Origin: AP-15 sp963700185
Lineage (GTDB): Bacteria; Pseudomonadota; Alphaproteobacteria; ATCC43930; CGMCC-115725
Direction: 5' to 3'
NCBI GenBank assembly: GCA_963700185.1
Contig: CAVOWP010000001.1
Span: forward strand, 62,001-126,000
DNA length: 64,000 bases
Shown: in pieces, positions 1 through 8,675 of the stretch
How the letters are laid out: every line of letters begins with the position of its first letter
Position numbering within the stretch: position 1 is the stretch's first letter
Notes under the pieces: generated by a model
Databases searched by the model: none
What the model saw: only the letters and a program-made list of their open reading frames with translations
What the model was told of the DNA's origin: nothing
Translations under genes and position numbers: made by a program

Positions 1-398
1 CGCAGATGAAGCAGCGCAAATGGGGCCGCATCATCAGCGTCCTCAACATCGGCGCCAAGGCGCCGGGCGCCGACAGCGCGCCGACCTCGGTCAGCCGTGC
101 CGCCCAGATGGCCTTCACCAAAGTGCTGTCGCAGGAAGGCGCGCCGCACAACGTGCTGGTCAATTCGCTGCATGTCGGGGTCATCGTCAGCGACCAGATC
201 GTCCGCCGCCACCAGCGCGAGGGCGCCAACGTCTCGCTCGACGATTTCATCGCCCAGGCCGGGCGCGGCGTGCCGATGGGCCGGATGGGGCGCGCTGAGG
301 AATTCGCCAACATAGCGTGCTTCCTCGCCTCCGACGCCGCCTCGTATGTGACGGGCTGTGCAATCAACGTCGACGGCGGCCGCTCCCCGGTCGTGTAG
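1..398 (+). CDS. SDR-family oxidoreductase, C-terminal part (5' end outside window)
   Basis: The last ~130 residues of a short-chain dehydrogenase/reductase are read from the window edge to a TAG at 396-398. The C-terminal SDR signature is present: FLASDAASYVTG followed by the INVDGG end. The region that normally holds the catalytic YxxxK reads TSVSRAA here, so Tyr is replaced by Thr and Lys by Arg. The fold is clear but canonical dehydrogenase chemistry is doubtful. The N-terminal Rossmann half lies upstream of the window, so substrate class cannot be judged. Confidence 0.85.
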   Translation, partial: QMKQRKWGRIISVLNIGAKAPGADSAPTSVSRAAQMAFTKVLSQEGAPHNVLVNSLHVGVIVSDQIVRRHQREGANVSLDDFIAQAGRGVPMGRMGRAEEFANIACFLASDAASYVTGCAINVDGGRSPVV

Positions 399-485
399 CC
401 CGACCCCCTCACCCACCGAGCCACCTCTCCCGCGGTGCGCTACGGGAGAAGGCGCCGAGCGTAGCGGGGCGGGTGAGGGTCTCGC

Positions 486-1424
486 TCAGACGCTATCGGA
501 GCCAAAGGCCCAGCGGCGGGCGATCTGATGGCCGATCGCCAAGGGCGGCGGTAGGGTCGCCAGACCCGGAACGGGGTGGTCCGAGCGCGACCGTTCGACC
601 ATTGCTCGGACCTCGTCGCGCTCGAACCAGCGCACCTCGGCGAGCTCTTCGGGATCAATCGTGATCCCCTCGGTCAGCGCTTCGCCGAGAAAGCCCATCA
701 TCAGGCTCGACGGGAAGGGCCAAGGCTGCGACGCGAGATACCGCACCCGCCCGATCCGGATGCCGGATTCCTCAAAGACTTCGCGGCGCACCGCCTCCTC
801 CGGGGTCTCACCCGGCTCCATAAAGCCGGCGAGACAGGAAAACCGGGCGCCGGGGCGCCGGTGGCCGCGGCCGAGCAGGCACCGCTCGCCCTTGACCGCG
901 AGCATGATCACTACCGGGTCGACGCGCGGAAAGTGGTGCGCCTTGCAATTCGGGCAATGCCGCACCCACCCTCCCGAAGCGACGACGCTGGGCGTCCCGC
1001 ATCGTGCGCAGAAGCGATGCCGATCGTGCCAATCGATCAGCGATCGAGCCTCGGCGAGTATCGCCGCCTCGCCACCGTCGATCATTGGCGCAGCTGCGCG
1101 GGCATCCATCGCGACGCTTTCGCCTTCCGAAGTGATCTCCGCCGAGGTGGCGTCGAGGGCGAAATAGGCGCGGTCCTCGCGCATGCCGAGGAGAATGAGA
1201 GTGCTGCCGTCGTCGATCAGCGACCGCCAAGGGGCAACACTCTGCCAATCCAGAGCCGCTGCCGAAGAATGGCGCATCTGCGGCTTGAGGCCATGCAGCG
1301 GCAGCACCCGTGTGGCGGGATGTTCCAGCAAGGACGCGACCCAACCGGCATCTTGGCGGCGCTGGCTCACCCGGTCGAGCGGGATTGCCCGCAAAGCAAT
1401 AAATCTCTTCCATTTGGACAGCAT
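486..1424 (-). CDS. nudC: NAD+/NADH diphosphatase (Nudix)
   Basis: A 312-residue protein that hydrolyses NADH or NAD+ to NMN(H) and AMP, and in related bacteria removes NAD caps from RNA. The order of parts is the NudC one: an N-terminal domain, a four-cysteine zinc ribbon near residues 138-160 (CARCG and CPNC), a Nudix box GFMEPGETPEEAVRREVFEE near residue 200, and the NudC-specific SQPWPFPSS motif just after it. Length matches the family. It is convergent with the SDR gene and lies just downstream of the monooxygenase gene on the same strand. Confidence 0.95.
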   Translation of the reverse strand: MLSKWKRFIALRAIPLDRVSQRRQDAGWVASLLEHPATRVLPLHGLKPQMRHSSAAALDWQSVAPWRSLIDDGSTLILLGMREDRAYFALDATSAEITSEGESVAMDARAAAPMIDGGEAAILAEARSLIDWHDRHRFCARCGTPSVVASGGWVRHCPNCKAHHFPRVDPVVIMLAVKGERCLLGRGHRRPGARFSCLAGFMEPGETPEEAVRREVFEESGIRIGRVRYLASQPWPFPSSLMMGFLGEALTEGITIDPEELAEVRWFERDEVRAMVERSRSDHPVPGLATLPPPLAIGHQIARRWAFGSDSV

Positions 1425-1478
1425 ACCTCCTCGGTGCCAGTCGCAGTCAAATGCAGCAATGCCGCATTGTGCTCGGGC

Positions 1479-2681
1479 TCACCCCGCGCCGTGGGCGAGC
1501 AGCATGCGGCCGTAGGGCGCCATCGCGGCCTGGCGGCTGGCGGCGTGGTGGGTCAGGATCGTCATCACGTCGCGCCGGATCGCCCCCAGCTCGTCGCTGT
1601 CATAGACCCAGCGGGCGCCGTTCAACTCGCACAGGCGGTCGATCGCCCAGCCCACCTGATGCTGCGCGTAGACCATGTCGCGCCGGGCACGCAATGCCTC
1701 GGCCTCGGTGATCTTGCGGCCCGAGCTGACCGCTGCGGTGCTGGATTCGCGCCCGGTGTGCAGCAGCATGGTTGCGACATCGATCGCCGCGGCGGCCTCG
1801 CCGACCGCCATCTGCACGACCTCGGATTCGGCCACCTTGGTCACTCCGCGCGACACCCGACCGGCCAGCGCGGCGCAGGCGATATCGAGCGCGCGGCGGC
1901 CGAGCGCGATAGCGACCGGCGGCAGCGAATAGGACACCAGGAACCCGCGCGGCGCGCGCAGCACCGGATATTCGGGATGCACCAGCGCACCCGGCGGCGT
2001 GCCGGCAAAGAGATCGCTGACCATCACACAACGGTGCTCGGGAATGAACACATCATGCAAGACCAGCGACTTGCTGCCGGTGCCGGTGAGGCCCAGGACC
2101 TGCCAATCGTCGACGATCTCGACCTCGGCGAGCGGCGCCAGCAGATAGGCGATGTGCCGCGGGTCGCCCATCTCCCCGAGAAAGGCGCCGAGGATCGCCC
2201 ATTGCGCATAGTCGCAGCCGCTGGAGAACGAATATCGTCCGCTCAGCCGCCAGCCCCCGCTGACACGCTTGGCGGCGGCGCGCGGCGCCAGCGAGGACGA
2301 GGCGACCGCTTCTGGATCGTCGCCCCAGACATCGATTTGCGCCTGTTCCGGATACTGGGCGATAATCCATTGATGCTCGGCCAGCACCGCATAGACCCAG
2401 GCCGAGGACGCGCAGCCATAGGTCAACTCCTCGACGATGCGGGAGAACAGGCTGAATCGGCCCTGCCGGCCGCCGAACCGCGTCGGCTGCAGGATGCGCA
2501 GGATGCCGGCCGCGTGATACTCGGCGATTGTCTCCGGCGGCAGTTGGCGAGCCGCAGCCGCAGCCGGCGCCCGCTCGGCGAGCCGAGGAACGATCGCCCG
2601 CGCGCGATCCAGCATCGCGCGTTCTTCCTCGGGCAGCGTGGTGTCGTCCGCGAGAGAAGGAACTCGGCCACAGCCTGTCAT
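1479..2681 (-). CDS. Acyl-CoA dehydrogenase-fold flavin monooxygenase (HpaH/DszC-like)
   Basis: A 400-residue protein with the three-domain acyl-CoA dehydrogenase fold. It starts with a helical domain, has the mid-domain beta region (SSGCDYAQWAILGAF; GLTGTGSKSLVLHDVFIP) and ends with a helical C-terminal domain. The GTGSKSL...VFIP stretch and the absence of an obvious acyl-CoA catalytic Glu fit group D flavin-dependent monooxygenases (4-hydroxyphenylacetate or dibenzothiophene monooxygenase types), which use reduced flavin from a separate reductase. No reductase is seen next to it. The substrate cannot be read from sequence; an ordinary acyl-CoA dehydrogenase is the alternative. Confidence 0.8.
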   Translation of the reverse strand: MTGCGRVPSLADDTTLPEEERAMLDRARAIVPRLAERAPAAAAARQLPPETIAEYHAAGILRILQPTRFGGRQGRFSLFSRIVEELTYGCASSAWVYAVLAEHQWIIAQYPEQAQIDVWGDDPEAVASSSLAPRAAAKRVSGGWRLSGRYSFSSGCDYAQWAILGAFLGEMGDPRHIAYLLAPLAEVEIVDDWQVLGLTGTGSKSLVLHDVFIPEHRCVMVSDLFAGTPPGALVHPEYPVLRAPRGFLVSYSLPPVAIALGRRALDIACAALAGRVSRGVTKVAESEVVQMAVGEAAAAIDVATMLLHTGRESSTAAVSSGRKITEAEALRARRDMVYAQHQVGWAIDRLCELNGARWVYDSDELGAIRRDVMTILTHHAASRQAAMAPYGRMLLAHGAG

Positions 2682-2763
2682 GCACTACACTCTGGCGGAA
2701 AAAACCATGCAGTGCCCGAAGTGATACCATGCCGGAAATCTTGTCGCATTACGGCTATTCCCA

Positions 2764-4161
2764 TCAGCCCTCGCGCGGCTCGAACCTATAGTGCGTCGCG
2801 CTCGAGGTCAGCGGATCGAGCGCGAGCCGGTGCTCGAGCGGAGGAAAGGCCCGGCTGCGGCAGTCCGAGCGGTTGCACAGGCGGCAGGACAAGCCGATGC
2901 CGACCTTGGCCCGTTCGAGGTCGAGACCGTCGGCATAGGTGACCTCCTCGGCGTGCGCCACACTGCAGCCCATCGCGACGACATGGACGGGGCGGGGTTC
3001 GCCCCAGTGTGTCGCCGGCCGCGTTACGGCCCGGGCGAAGCAGAGATAGGCGTCGCCATCGGGCAGCTCTGCGACTTGCACCTGGACAGCGCTCGGCTGC
3101 GAAAAGGCGGTATGCACCACCCAGCGCGGGCACGAGCCGCCGTAACGCGCAAACGGGAAGCCCGCCGCAGAGAAGCGCTTCGACACGTTTCCCGCCGGAT
3201 CGACGCGGACAAAAAAGAACGGCACGCCGCGGGCCCCCGACCGCTGCATGGTGGACAGGCGGTGGCAGGCTTGTTCGAAGGAAACCCCGAAGCGTGCCGC
3301 CATCGCCTCCATGTCGTGGCGCAGCACCTGCGCCGACGCGAGATATGCGGCGTACGGCATCAGGATGGCGCCGGCGACATAGTTGAGAAGGCCCACGCGG
3401 ATCAGCATCGCCGCTTCCGCCGAGGACGGCGCGGCTTTGTGCAATACAGCCTCGATCGCGTCGCGCGCTTCGAAGAGGGCGAGCTGGAACGCCATGTGGA
3501 ACCCACGGCTCTCTCGCGGCAGGGTCTCGGCGAGGGTAAGCCGGCGAGTCTCGGGATCAAAGCGGCGCAGAACTCCGTCCAGAGGCTGCACAGTGACGGT
3601 GAGGCCGTGGGTCTTGCGCAGCCTTTCGGCGATAGCGTGGTTCATCTCGGCCGGGGCGGCGGCGCAGGCGGCGGCGATCCCGTCGGCAGCCTCTTCGAGC
3701 GTGGGGAAATGGTTGGCGCGGTCATCGAAGAAATCGCGGGCCTCCTCATTGGGCAGCAGAATGCGCCGCCCCGACGGGAGGGCGATGCCTCCGGCGTCCT
3801 CGCGGGCGACCCGCCACGCGCGGTAGAGCGCGAGCACCGCGCGCGCCGCATTCGGACCCGACCCGGCCAAAGCGGCAATTTCGGCTTCGGGCACCGCGTC
3901 GACGCCGAGCACGGGATCTGAAAAAGCCTCGCGCAGCCCGATCTCGAGCCGGCGTTCCTGGGAGCCCGAGAGGGTGGCGAGATCGAGGTGGAATATCTCG
4001 GCGAGCTTGATCAGCAATGTGCCGCTCACCGCGCGCTGATCGTGCTCTATCAGGTTCAGATAACTCGCCGAGATGCCGAGCCGGTTCGCCAATGCCTGCT
4101 GCGACAGGTTCCGCTCAGTGCGCAGCCGCCGCACCGTACGCCCGATCTGGACACGCGACAA
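2764..4161 (-). CDS. RamB-type XRE/ImmA-IrrE transcriptional regulator
   Basis: A 465-residue regulator with an N-terminal XRE helix-turn-helix (LSQQALANRLGISASYLNLI), a central ImmA/IrrE-like domain and a C-terminal short-chain fatty acyl regulator domain with clustered cysteines (CRLCNRSDC). This architecture is that of RamB, known to control glyoxylate-cycle genes. It is transcribed away from aceA, fitting control of aceA-aceB in response to acetate or short-chain acyl-CoA. The frame is open to 4218, but the HTH homology begins right after a TTG at 4161 (LSRVQIGRTVRRL), so that start is preferred. The usual HExxH metal site is not evident, as expected for this family. Confidence 0.88.
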   Translation of the reverse strand: MSRVQIGRTVRRLRTERNLSQQALANRLGISASYLNLIEHDQRAVSGTLLIKLAEIFHLDLATLSGSQERRLEIGLREAFSDPVLGVDAVPEAEIAALAGSGPNAARAVLALYRAWRVAREDAGGIALPSGRRILLPNEEARDFFDDRANHFPTLEEAADGIAAACAAAPAEMNHAIAERLRKTHGLTVTVQPLDGVLRRFDPETRRLTLAETLPRESRGFHMAFQLALFEARDAIEAVLHKAAPSSAEAAMLIRVGLLNYVAGAILMPYAAYLASAQVLRHDMEAMAARFGVSFEQACHRLSTMQRSGARGVPFFFVRVDPAGNVSKRFSAAGFPFARYGGSCPRWVVHTAFSQPSAVQVQVAELPDGDAYLCFARAVTRPATHWGEPRPVHVVAMGCSVAHAEEVTYADGLDLERAKVGIGLSCRLCNRSDCRSRAFPPLEHRLALDPLTSSATHYRFEPREG

Positions 4162-4296
4162 ATTTACAGCCTTTACAAAAATTGGGCGCGGTCTGTGAAG
4201 ACACCAACAGAATTGCACTGATCATGCCACATTGGGGCTCGCCGTTGCAGCTGCAATGTCGTTACTGAGACCATACCGTTTCGACAGAGGAAAGAC
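4162..4296. promoter_or_regulatory. Divergent ramB-like/aceA promoter region with candidate operators
   Basis: The 135-bp spacer between the regulator and aceA holds a perfect 12-bp palindrome TTGCAGCTGCAA at 4245-4256, about 40 bp before the aceA start. Next to the regulator start is a tandem TTTACA repeat, TTTACAGCCTTTACAAAA, at 4163-4180. RamB sites known from actinobacteria are AT-flanked TTTGCAAA-like sequences, so both are plausible binding sites (inference). A good ribosome binding site, GAGGAAAG, stands before the aceA ATG. Confidence 0.5.
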
Positions 4297-5634
4297 ATGA
4301 TGCAGCGCGACAGTTTTTCGAACATTAAGCGAGACTACGGCTCCGCCGATGTCGAGCGGCTGGCCGGCTCCTTCCGCATTCGTCATACATTGGCGGAAAT
4401 GGGCGCCGAGCGGTTGCGGCATCTGTTGAACACCGAGCCCTTCGTGCCGATGCTCGGCGCCCTGACCGGCAATCAAGCCGTACAGCAGGTCAAGGCCGGT
4501 TTGAAGGCAATTTATCTATCCGGCTGGCAGGTCGCGGCGGACGCCAATACTTCCGGGCACATGTATCCAGACCAGTCGCTCTATCCGGTGGATTCTGTGC
4601 CCAATGTGGTCAGGCGCATCAATAACGCACTACGCCGCGCCGACCAGATCGCCCAATCGGAAGGCGATGGCGACGACACGTATTGGATGGCGCCGATCAT
4701 TGCCGACGCCGAGGCCGGGTTCGGCGGCGCGCTCAACGCCTACGAGCTGATGAAGGCGATGATCGAGGCAGGCGCGGCCGGCGTGCATTTCGAGGACCAG
4801 CTCGCGTCGGAAAAGAAATGCGGTCATCTGGGCGGCAAGGTTTTGGTACCGATAAGCCAGCACATCCGGACGCTCAACGCCGCCCGTCTCGCGGCCGATG
4901 TCGAGGGCGTGCCGACCGTGCTGCTGTGCCGCACAGACGCGCAATCGGCGCAATTATTGACCAGCGAAGTCGACGAGCGCGACCGCCCGTTCATCAGCGG
5001 CGAACGTACCGCGGAAGGGTTCTTTCGCATTCGCCCGGGGCTCGGCGTCGAATACGCGATCGCACGCAGCCTCGCCTATGCGCCTTACGCCGATCTCCTA
5101 TGGTGCGAGACGAGCGAGCCCGACCTGGCCGAGGCCGAGCGGTTTGCGGATGCGATCCATCGCGAGTTCCCGGGCAAATTGCTGGCCTACAACTGCTCGC
5201 CGAGCTTCAACTGGCGCAAAAAGCTGGCCCCCGAGAGGCTCGCGAGCTTCCAGCACGACATCGCGCAAATGGGCTACCGGTTCCAGTTTGTCACTTTGGC
5301 CGGCTTCCATAGCCTCAACCTCGCGATGTTCCAACTGGCGCAGAACTACAGCGAGGGCGGTATGGCCGCCTACTCCGAATTGCAGCAGGCCGAGTTCGCA
5401 GCCGAGGCGGAAGGCTACACTGCAACCCGGCATCAGCGCGAGGTCGGCGTCGGCTACTTCGATGCGGTGGCGATGGTGATTTCCGGCGGCCGCTCCTCGA
5501 CGACGGCGCTGGCCGGCAGCACCGAGACGGCGCAGTTTCATGAGGATCGGCCGGCAGGCTCCACGCAGCACGGCCATGACGAGGGTTTGGTGCACAACCA
5601 CGAATGGGCGGTGCACGATTGGGCGGCGCAATGA
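4297..5634 (+). CDS. aceA: Isocitrate lyase
   Basis: A 445-residue enzyme cleaving isocitrate to glyoxylate and succinate, the first step of the glyoxylate shunt. The catalytic signature KKCGH lies at about residue 172, and the substrate loops SWNSP-type (here NCSPSFNW) and TLAGFHSLN are present. The double ATG at 4297/4300 follows a strong GAGGAAAG site. After the usual family end (STTALAGSTETAQFH) the frame runs on for about 30 residues rich in His and Asp, and its TGA overlaps the aceB ATG, so the two are probably translationally coupled. Confidence 0.96.
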   Translation: MMQRDSFSNIKRDYGSADVERLAGSFRIRHTLAEMGAERLRHLLNTEPFVPMLGALTGNQAVQQVKAGLKAIYLSGWQVAADANTSGHMYPDQSLYPVDSVPNVVRRINNALRRADQIAQSEGDGDDTYWMAPIIADAEAGFGGALNAYELMKAMIEAGAAGVHFEDQLASEKKCGHLGGKVLVPISQHIRTLNAARLAADVEGVPTVLLCRTDAQSAQLLTSEVDERDRPFISGERTAEGFFRIRPGLGVEYAIARSLAYAPYADLLWCETSEPDLAEAERFADAIHREFPGKLLAYNCSPSFNWRKKLAPERLASFQHDIAQMGYRFQFVTLAGFHSLNLAMFQLAQNYSEGGMAAYSELQQAEFAAEAEGYTATRHQREVGVGYFDAVAMVISGGRSSTTALAGSTETAQFHEDRPAGSTQHGHDEGLVHNHEWAVHDWAAQ

Positions 5635-7210
5635 CCGCGGGCGTCACCATTCGCGGGGCGATGAAGCCGGGGTACGAGAAGGTCCTCACACCCGAGGCGA
5701 TCGACTTCGCTGTCGAGCTCGAGCGTGAATTCGGTGCGGAGCGGCGGCGCCTTCTCGCCCGCCGCGCCGAAGTCCAGTGCCGGCTCGATGCCGGATGGAA
5801 GCCCGATTTCCTGCCCGAGACCAAGGCGATCCGCGACGGCGACTGGCAGGTGGCGCCGATCCCGCGCGATCTTCAGGACCGCCGCGTCGAGATCACCGGC
5901 CCGATCGACCGCAAGATGGTGATCAACGCGCTCAATTGCGGCGCCAATGTCTTCATGGCCGATTTCGAGGACGCCAATACGCCGACCTGGGACAATCTGA
6001 TCGAAGGCCAAGCAAATCTGCGTGACGCGGTGCGCCGCACGATCGCCTTCGACGATCCGCAGACGGGACGGCGTTATTCGCTGAACGGCAAGACCGCGGT
6101 GCTGTTCGTGCGGCCGCGCGGCTGGCATCTGCCGGAAAAGCACGTCCTCGTCGACGGCGAGCCGATGTCGGGCTCGCTCTTCGACTTCGGTCTGTTCTTC
6201 TTTCACAACGCGAAGGAACTGGTGGCGCGCGGCACCGGCCCCTATTTCTACCTGCCGAAGCTGGAGAGCCATCTCGAAGCGCGGCTGTGGAACGACGTCT
6301 TCCTGCACGCGCAGGCAAGGCTCGGACTGCGCAAAGGGACGATCAGCGCGACGGTGCTGATCGAGACGATCCTGGCCGCCTTCGAGATGGACGAGATCCT
6401 CTGGGAGTTGCGCGACCATTCGGCCGGGCTCAATTGCGGCCGCTGGGATTACATCTTCAGCTTCATCAAGAAATTCGCGGAGGATCCGAATTGCGTGATG
6501 CCCGATCGCGGGCAGGTCACGATGACGACGCACTTCCTGCGCAGCTACAGCCTGCTGCTGATCAAGACCTGCCACCGCCGCGACGTCCATGCGATGGGCG
6601 GAATGGCGGCGCAGATCCCGATCCGCGACGACCCCGCTGCGAACGCAGACGGCGATGGAGAAGGTGCGCGCCGACAAGCAGCGCGAGGCCGGCGATGGGC
6701 ACGACGGCACCTGGGTCGCGCATCCCGGGCCTGGTGTCGATCGCCAAGGAAATCTTCGACCGCGAGATGCCGCAGCCCAACCAGATCGCCCGCAAGCGCC
6801 AGGACGTGCACGTCACCCCATCGGATCTTCTCGCGGTTCCCAAAGGCACGATCACCGAGGCCGGGCTCAGGCAGAACCTCAATGTCGGGATCGGCTATAT
6901 CGAGGCCTGGCTGCGCGGCACCGGCTGCGTGCCGCTCTACAATCTGATGGAGGACGCCGCGACCGCCGAGATCAGCCGCGCGCAGGTCTGGCAATGGATC
7001 CGCCACGGCGCGCAGCTCGACGACGGCCGTACCATCGACCCGGCGCTGTGCCGCAAGCTCCTTGACGAGGAACTTGCGAAACTGCGTGCGTCAAACCGCG
7101 ATCGTGATTACGGGCAAGCGGGCGAACTCTTTGCAAAGCTGATCGAGACGCCGGCCTTTCCCGAATTTCTTACCGTCCCGGCTTACGAGATGATCACGGC
7201 GGCGGCGTAA
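5631..7210 (+). pseudogene. aceB: Malate synthase A, split by two single-base insertions
   Basis: Malate synthase condenses glyoxylate with acetyl-CoA. Family signatures are all present: FEDANTPTW near residue 111, PRGWHLPEKH, the LNCGRWDYIF region, DGTWVAHPG, and the C-terminal NLMEDAATAEISR. They lie in three successive frames. Removing the A at 6649 restores NAAAMEKV, and removing one G of the GGG at 6727-6729 restores AHPGLVSIAKEIF. The corrected protein would be 525 residues, the normal MSA length, with no missing domain. Start ATG at 5631 overlaps the aceA stop. Since the rest is well conserved, recent inactivation or sequencing error are equally possible. Confidence 0.9.
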
Positions 7211-7320
7211 CGCTTCCTGGCATACCCGCCACCCGTTCGAGATCGGTCACTCACCATCGTTGACCCAGCTGACCCCGTCAGCGATGTATGGCGCCAGTGC
7301 GGATCGACCAGGGAAACAAG

Positions 7321-8290
7321 ATGGCGCGATTGACCGATCTTCCTCCGGCGGTAGCAAAGCGTTACGCCGAGCTCGAATGCCCGCGTTTCTCGACGACGCC
7401 GTGGGTAAACGGCCCGCCTTTGGCGGAACGGCGAGTTGCGATCGTGTCCTCTGCCGGGCTCGTCGTCAGAGGCGAAAAGCCCTTCCGCGGGCGTGACGCC
7501 GATTACCGGGTGATCCCCTCCGAGACCCGGCCCGAGCAGCTGATGTTCAGCCATATCTCGATCAATCTCGACCGCAGCGGCTTCCAGGAGGATTGGAACG
7601 TCGTGTTCCCGCTCGACCGCCTGCGCGAGCTCGCCGCTGCGAGGGTTATCGGATCGGTGGCGGCGACCCACTATTCCTTCATGGGCGCGACCGATCCGCT
7701 GCAGATGGAAGGCTACGCGCGTGACGTCGCGTCGCGGCTGAAGTCCGACGCGGTCGATGCCGTTCTGCTTTCTCCCGTTTGACCGCTCTGCACGCGCGCC
7801 GTGAGCGCGCTGGGGCATTATCTCGAGGAAGAGGGCATCCCGACTGTGGCGATCAGCCTCATTCGAGCGCAAACCGAAAATACCAAGCCGCCGCGTGCGC
7901 TGTGGGTTCCGTTCGAGCTGGGCCGACCGTTCGGGCCGCCGAGCGACACGGCGTTCCAGAAGCGCGTGATACTCGCGGCATTGCGCCTGCTCGAACGCGA
8001 GCGCGGCCCCGTGATCATCGAGGATTTCCCGGAAGACGATCCGCGGGAACGGCCCGACCCCGGCTGGCGACCGCCGTTCGCCAAGCCTGACCTCGACTGG
8101 CGTCTCGGCAACTCGGCTCGCCGCTGCGCTGGAGGACGAGAGCGGGCGGGTCGAAGCCACATATCGACGCGCTGCGAAAGAGCGGGAGCGAACGATCGTC
8201 GGGCTCAGCGGGCTCTCTGTGGGCGAGGCAGGTCGCTACATGGCCAGCTGGCTGCGGGGACAAACCCCGGAAAGCCCGAGCGCAGAAATG
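7321..8290 (+). CDS. GrdB-family reductase, candidate selenoprotein with in-frame TGA
   Basis: This resembles the glycine/sarcosine/betaine/proline reductase component B (GrdB/PrdB-like) family. Reading through the TGA at 7780-7782 gives one continuous family-like protein with VLLSPV-U-PLCTRAVSALG. This aligns with the GrdB active-site pattern U-x-x-C-T-R, in which U is selenocysteine. Downstream, EEEGIPTVAISL and PFELGRPFGPPSD continue the family pattern. A SECIS-like hairpin lies 11 nt after the TGA. A +1 shift near 8100-8115 is needed to continue into ATRLAAALEDESGRVEA. The 3' end is uncertain: the frame runs into the next small gene, and a length near 320 residues is usual. ATG 7321 is chosen after GGGAAACAAG; an in-frame ATG at 7288 also exists. 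Confidence 0.65.
7794..7810 (+). promoter_or_regulatory. Candidate bacterial SECIS element
   Basis: A 17-nt hairpin: a 6-bp all-GC stem (7794-7799 with 7805-7810) and a five-base loop CGUGA. It begins 11 nt after the in-frame TGA at 7780-7782. The minimal E. coli SelB-binding hairpin is also 17 nt, starts 11 nt after UGA, and needs G and U in the loop. The geometry therefore matches closely, although GC-rich alternating DNA can form such stems by chance. Confidence 0.5.
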
Positions 8291-8534
8291 TCCGCGCCGC
8301 TGACCCTGCGTTTCGCGGTCGACGATCTGAAGGCGGCCTATATCGAGGTCGCGCTCTCCGGACTCCGCCAAACCGTCGAGCAAGCAGCTGGGCGACTGGT
8401 TGTGGAACGACACCGCGGCTGGCGCAGCGATCTTCGCCTTGCGCAGCATGTATCTGACGAGCGACGACGAGCGCCTCAAGGCCATCGCGGGCCTGTTTCT
8501 CGTGCCTGGGGTGCGAGTACCGCCGAGCGGGTGA
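8288..8534 (+). pseudogene. Small hypothetical protein, one frameshift
   Basis: From ATG 8288 the reading MSAPLTLRFAVDDLKAAYIE is followed, after a +1 shift between about 8361 and 8376, by SSKQLGDWLWNDTAAGAAIF and a run to TGA at 8532-8534. Joined, this gives about 81 residues. I do not recognise the family. It could instead be the C-terminal domain of the GrdB-like protein, since no stop separates them in the frame used just upstream. Same strand and spacing suggest one transcript. Confidence 0.5.
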
Positions 8535-8542
8535 TCTGCGCC

Positions 8543-8606
8543 CGAGCTAACGCGCTGACGGCTGCCGCGCGAGCCGGGCATCTCGGCGAGCGACGTTAGC
8601 GGCTCG
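8543..8606 (+). terminator. Imperfect inverted repeat, possible terminator
   Basis: Arms CGAGCTAACG (8543-8552) and CGTTAGCGGCTCG (8594-8606) pair apart from a 3-nt bulge, enclosing further GC-rich sequence. It stands between the GrdB-like unit and phnD. No T-run follows, so intrinsic termination is only a possibility. Confidence 0.3.
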
Positions 8607-8675
8607 ACCCGCAATCCGCGATCCGCAGCGTCATCTCGTCCGTCGCCTTCGGTGCAACTATTCGGGGAGATCACC

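Noticed and set aside
576..2942. Very long plus-strand open frame (788 codons) over nudC and the monooxygenase
   Set aside because: Antisense shadow of two clear minus-strand genes in GC-rich DNA; the composition is Arg/Pro/Gly-rich with no domain.
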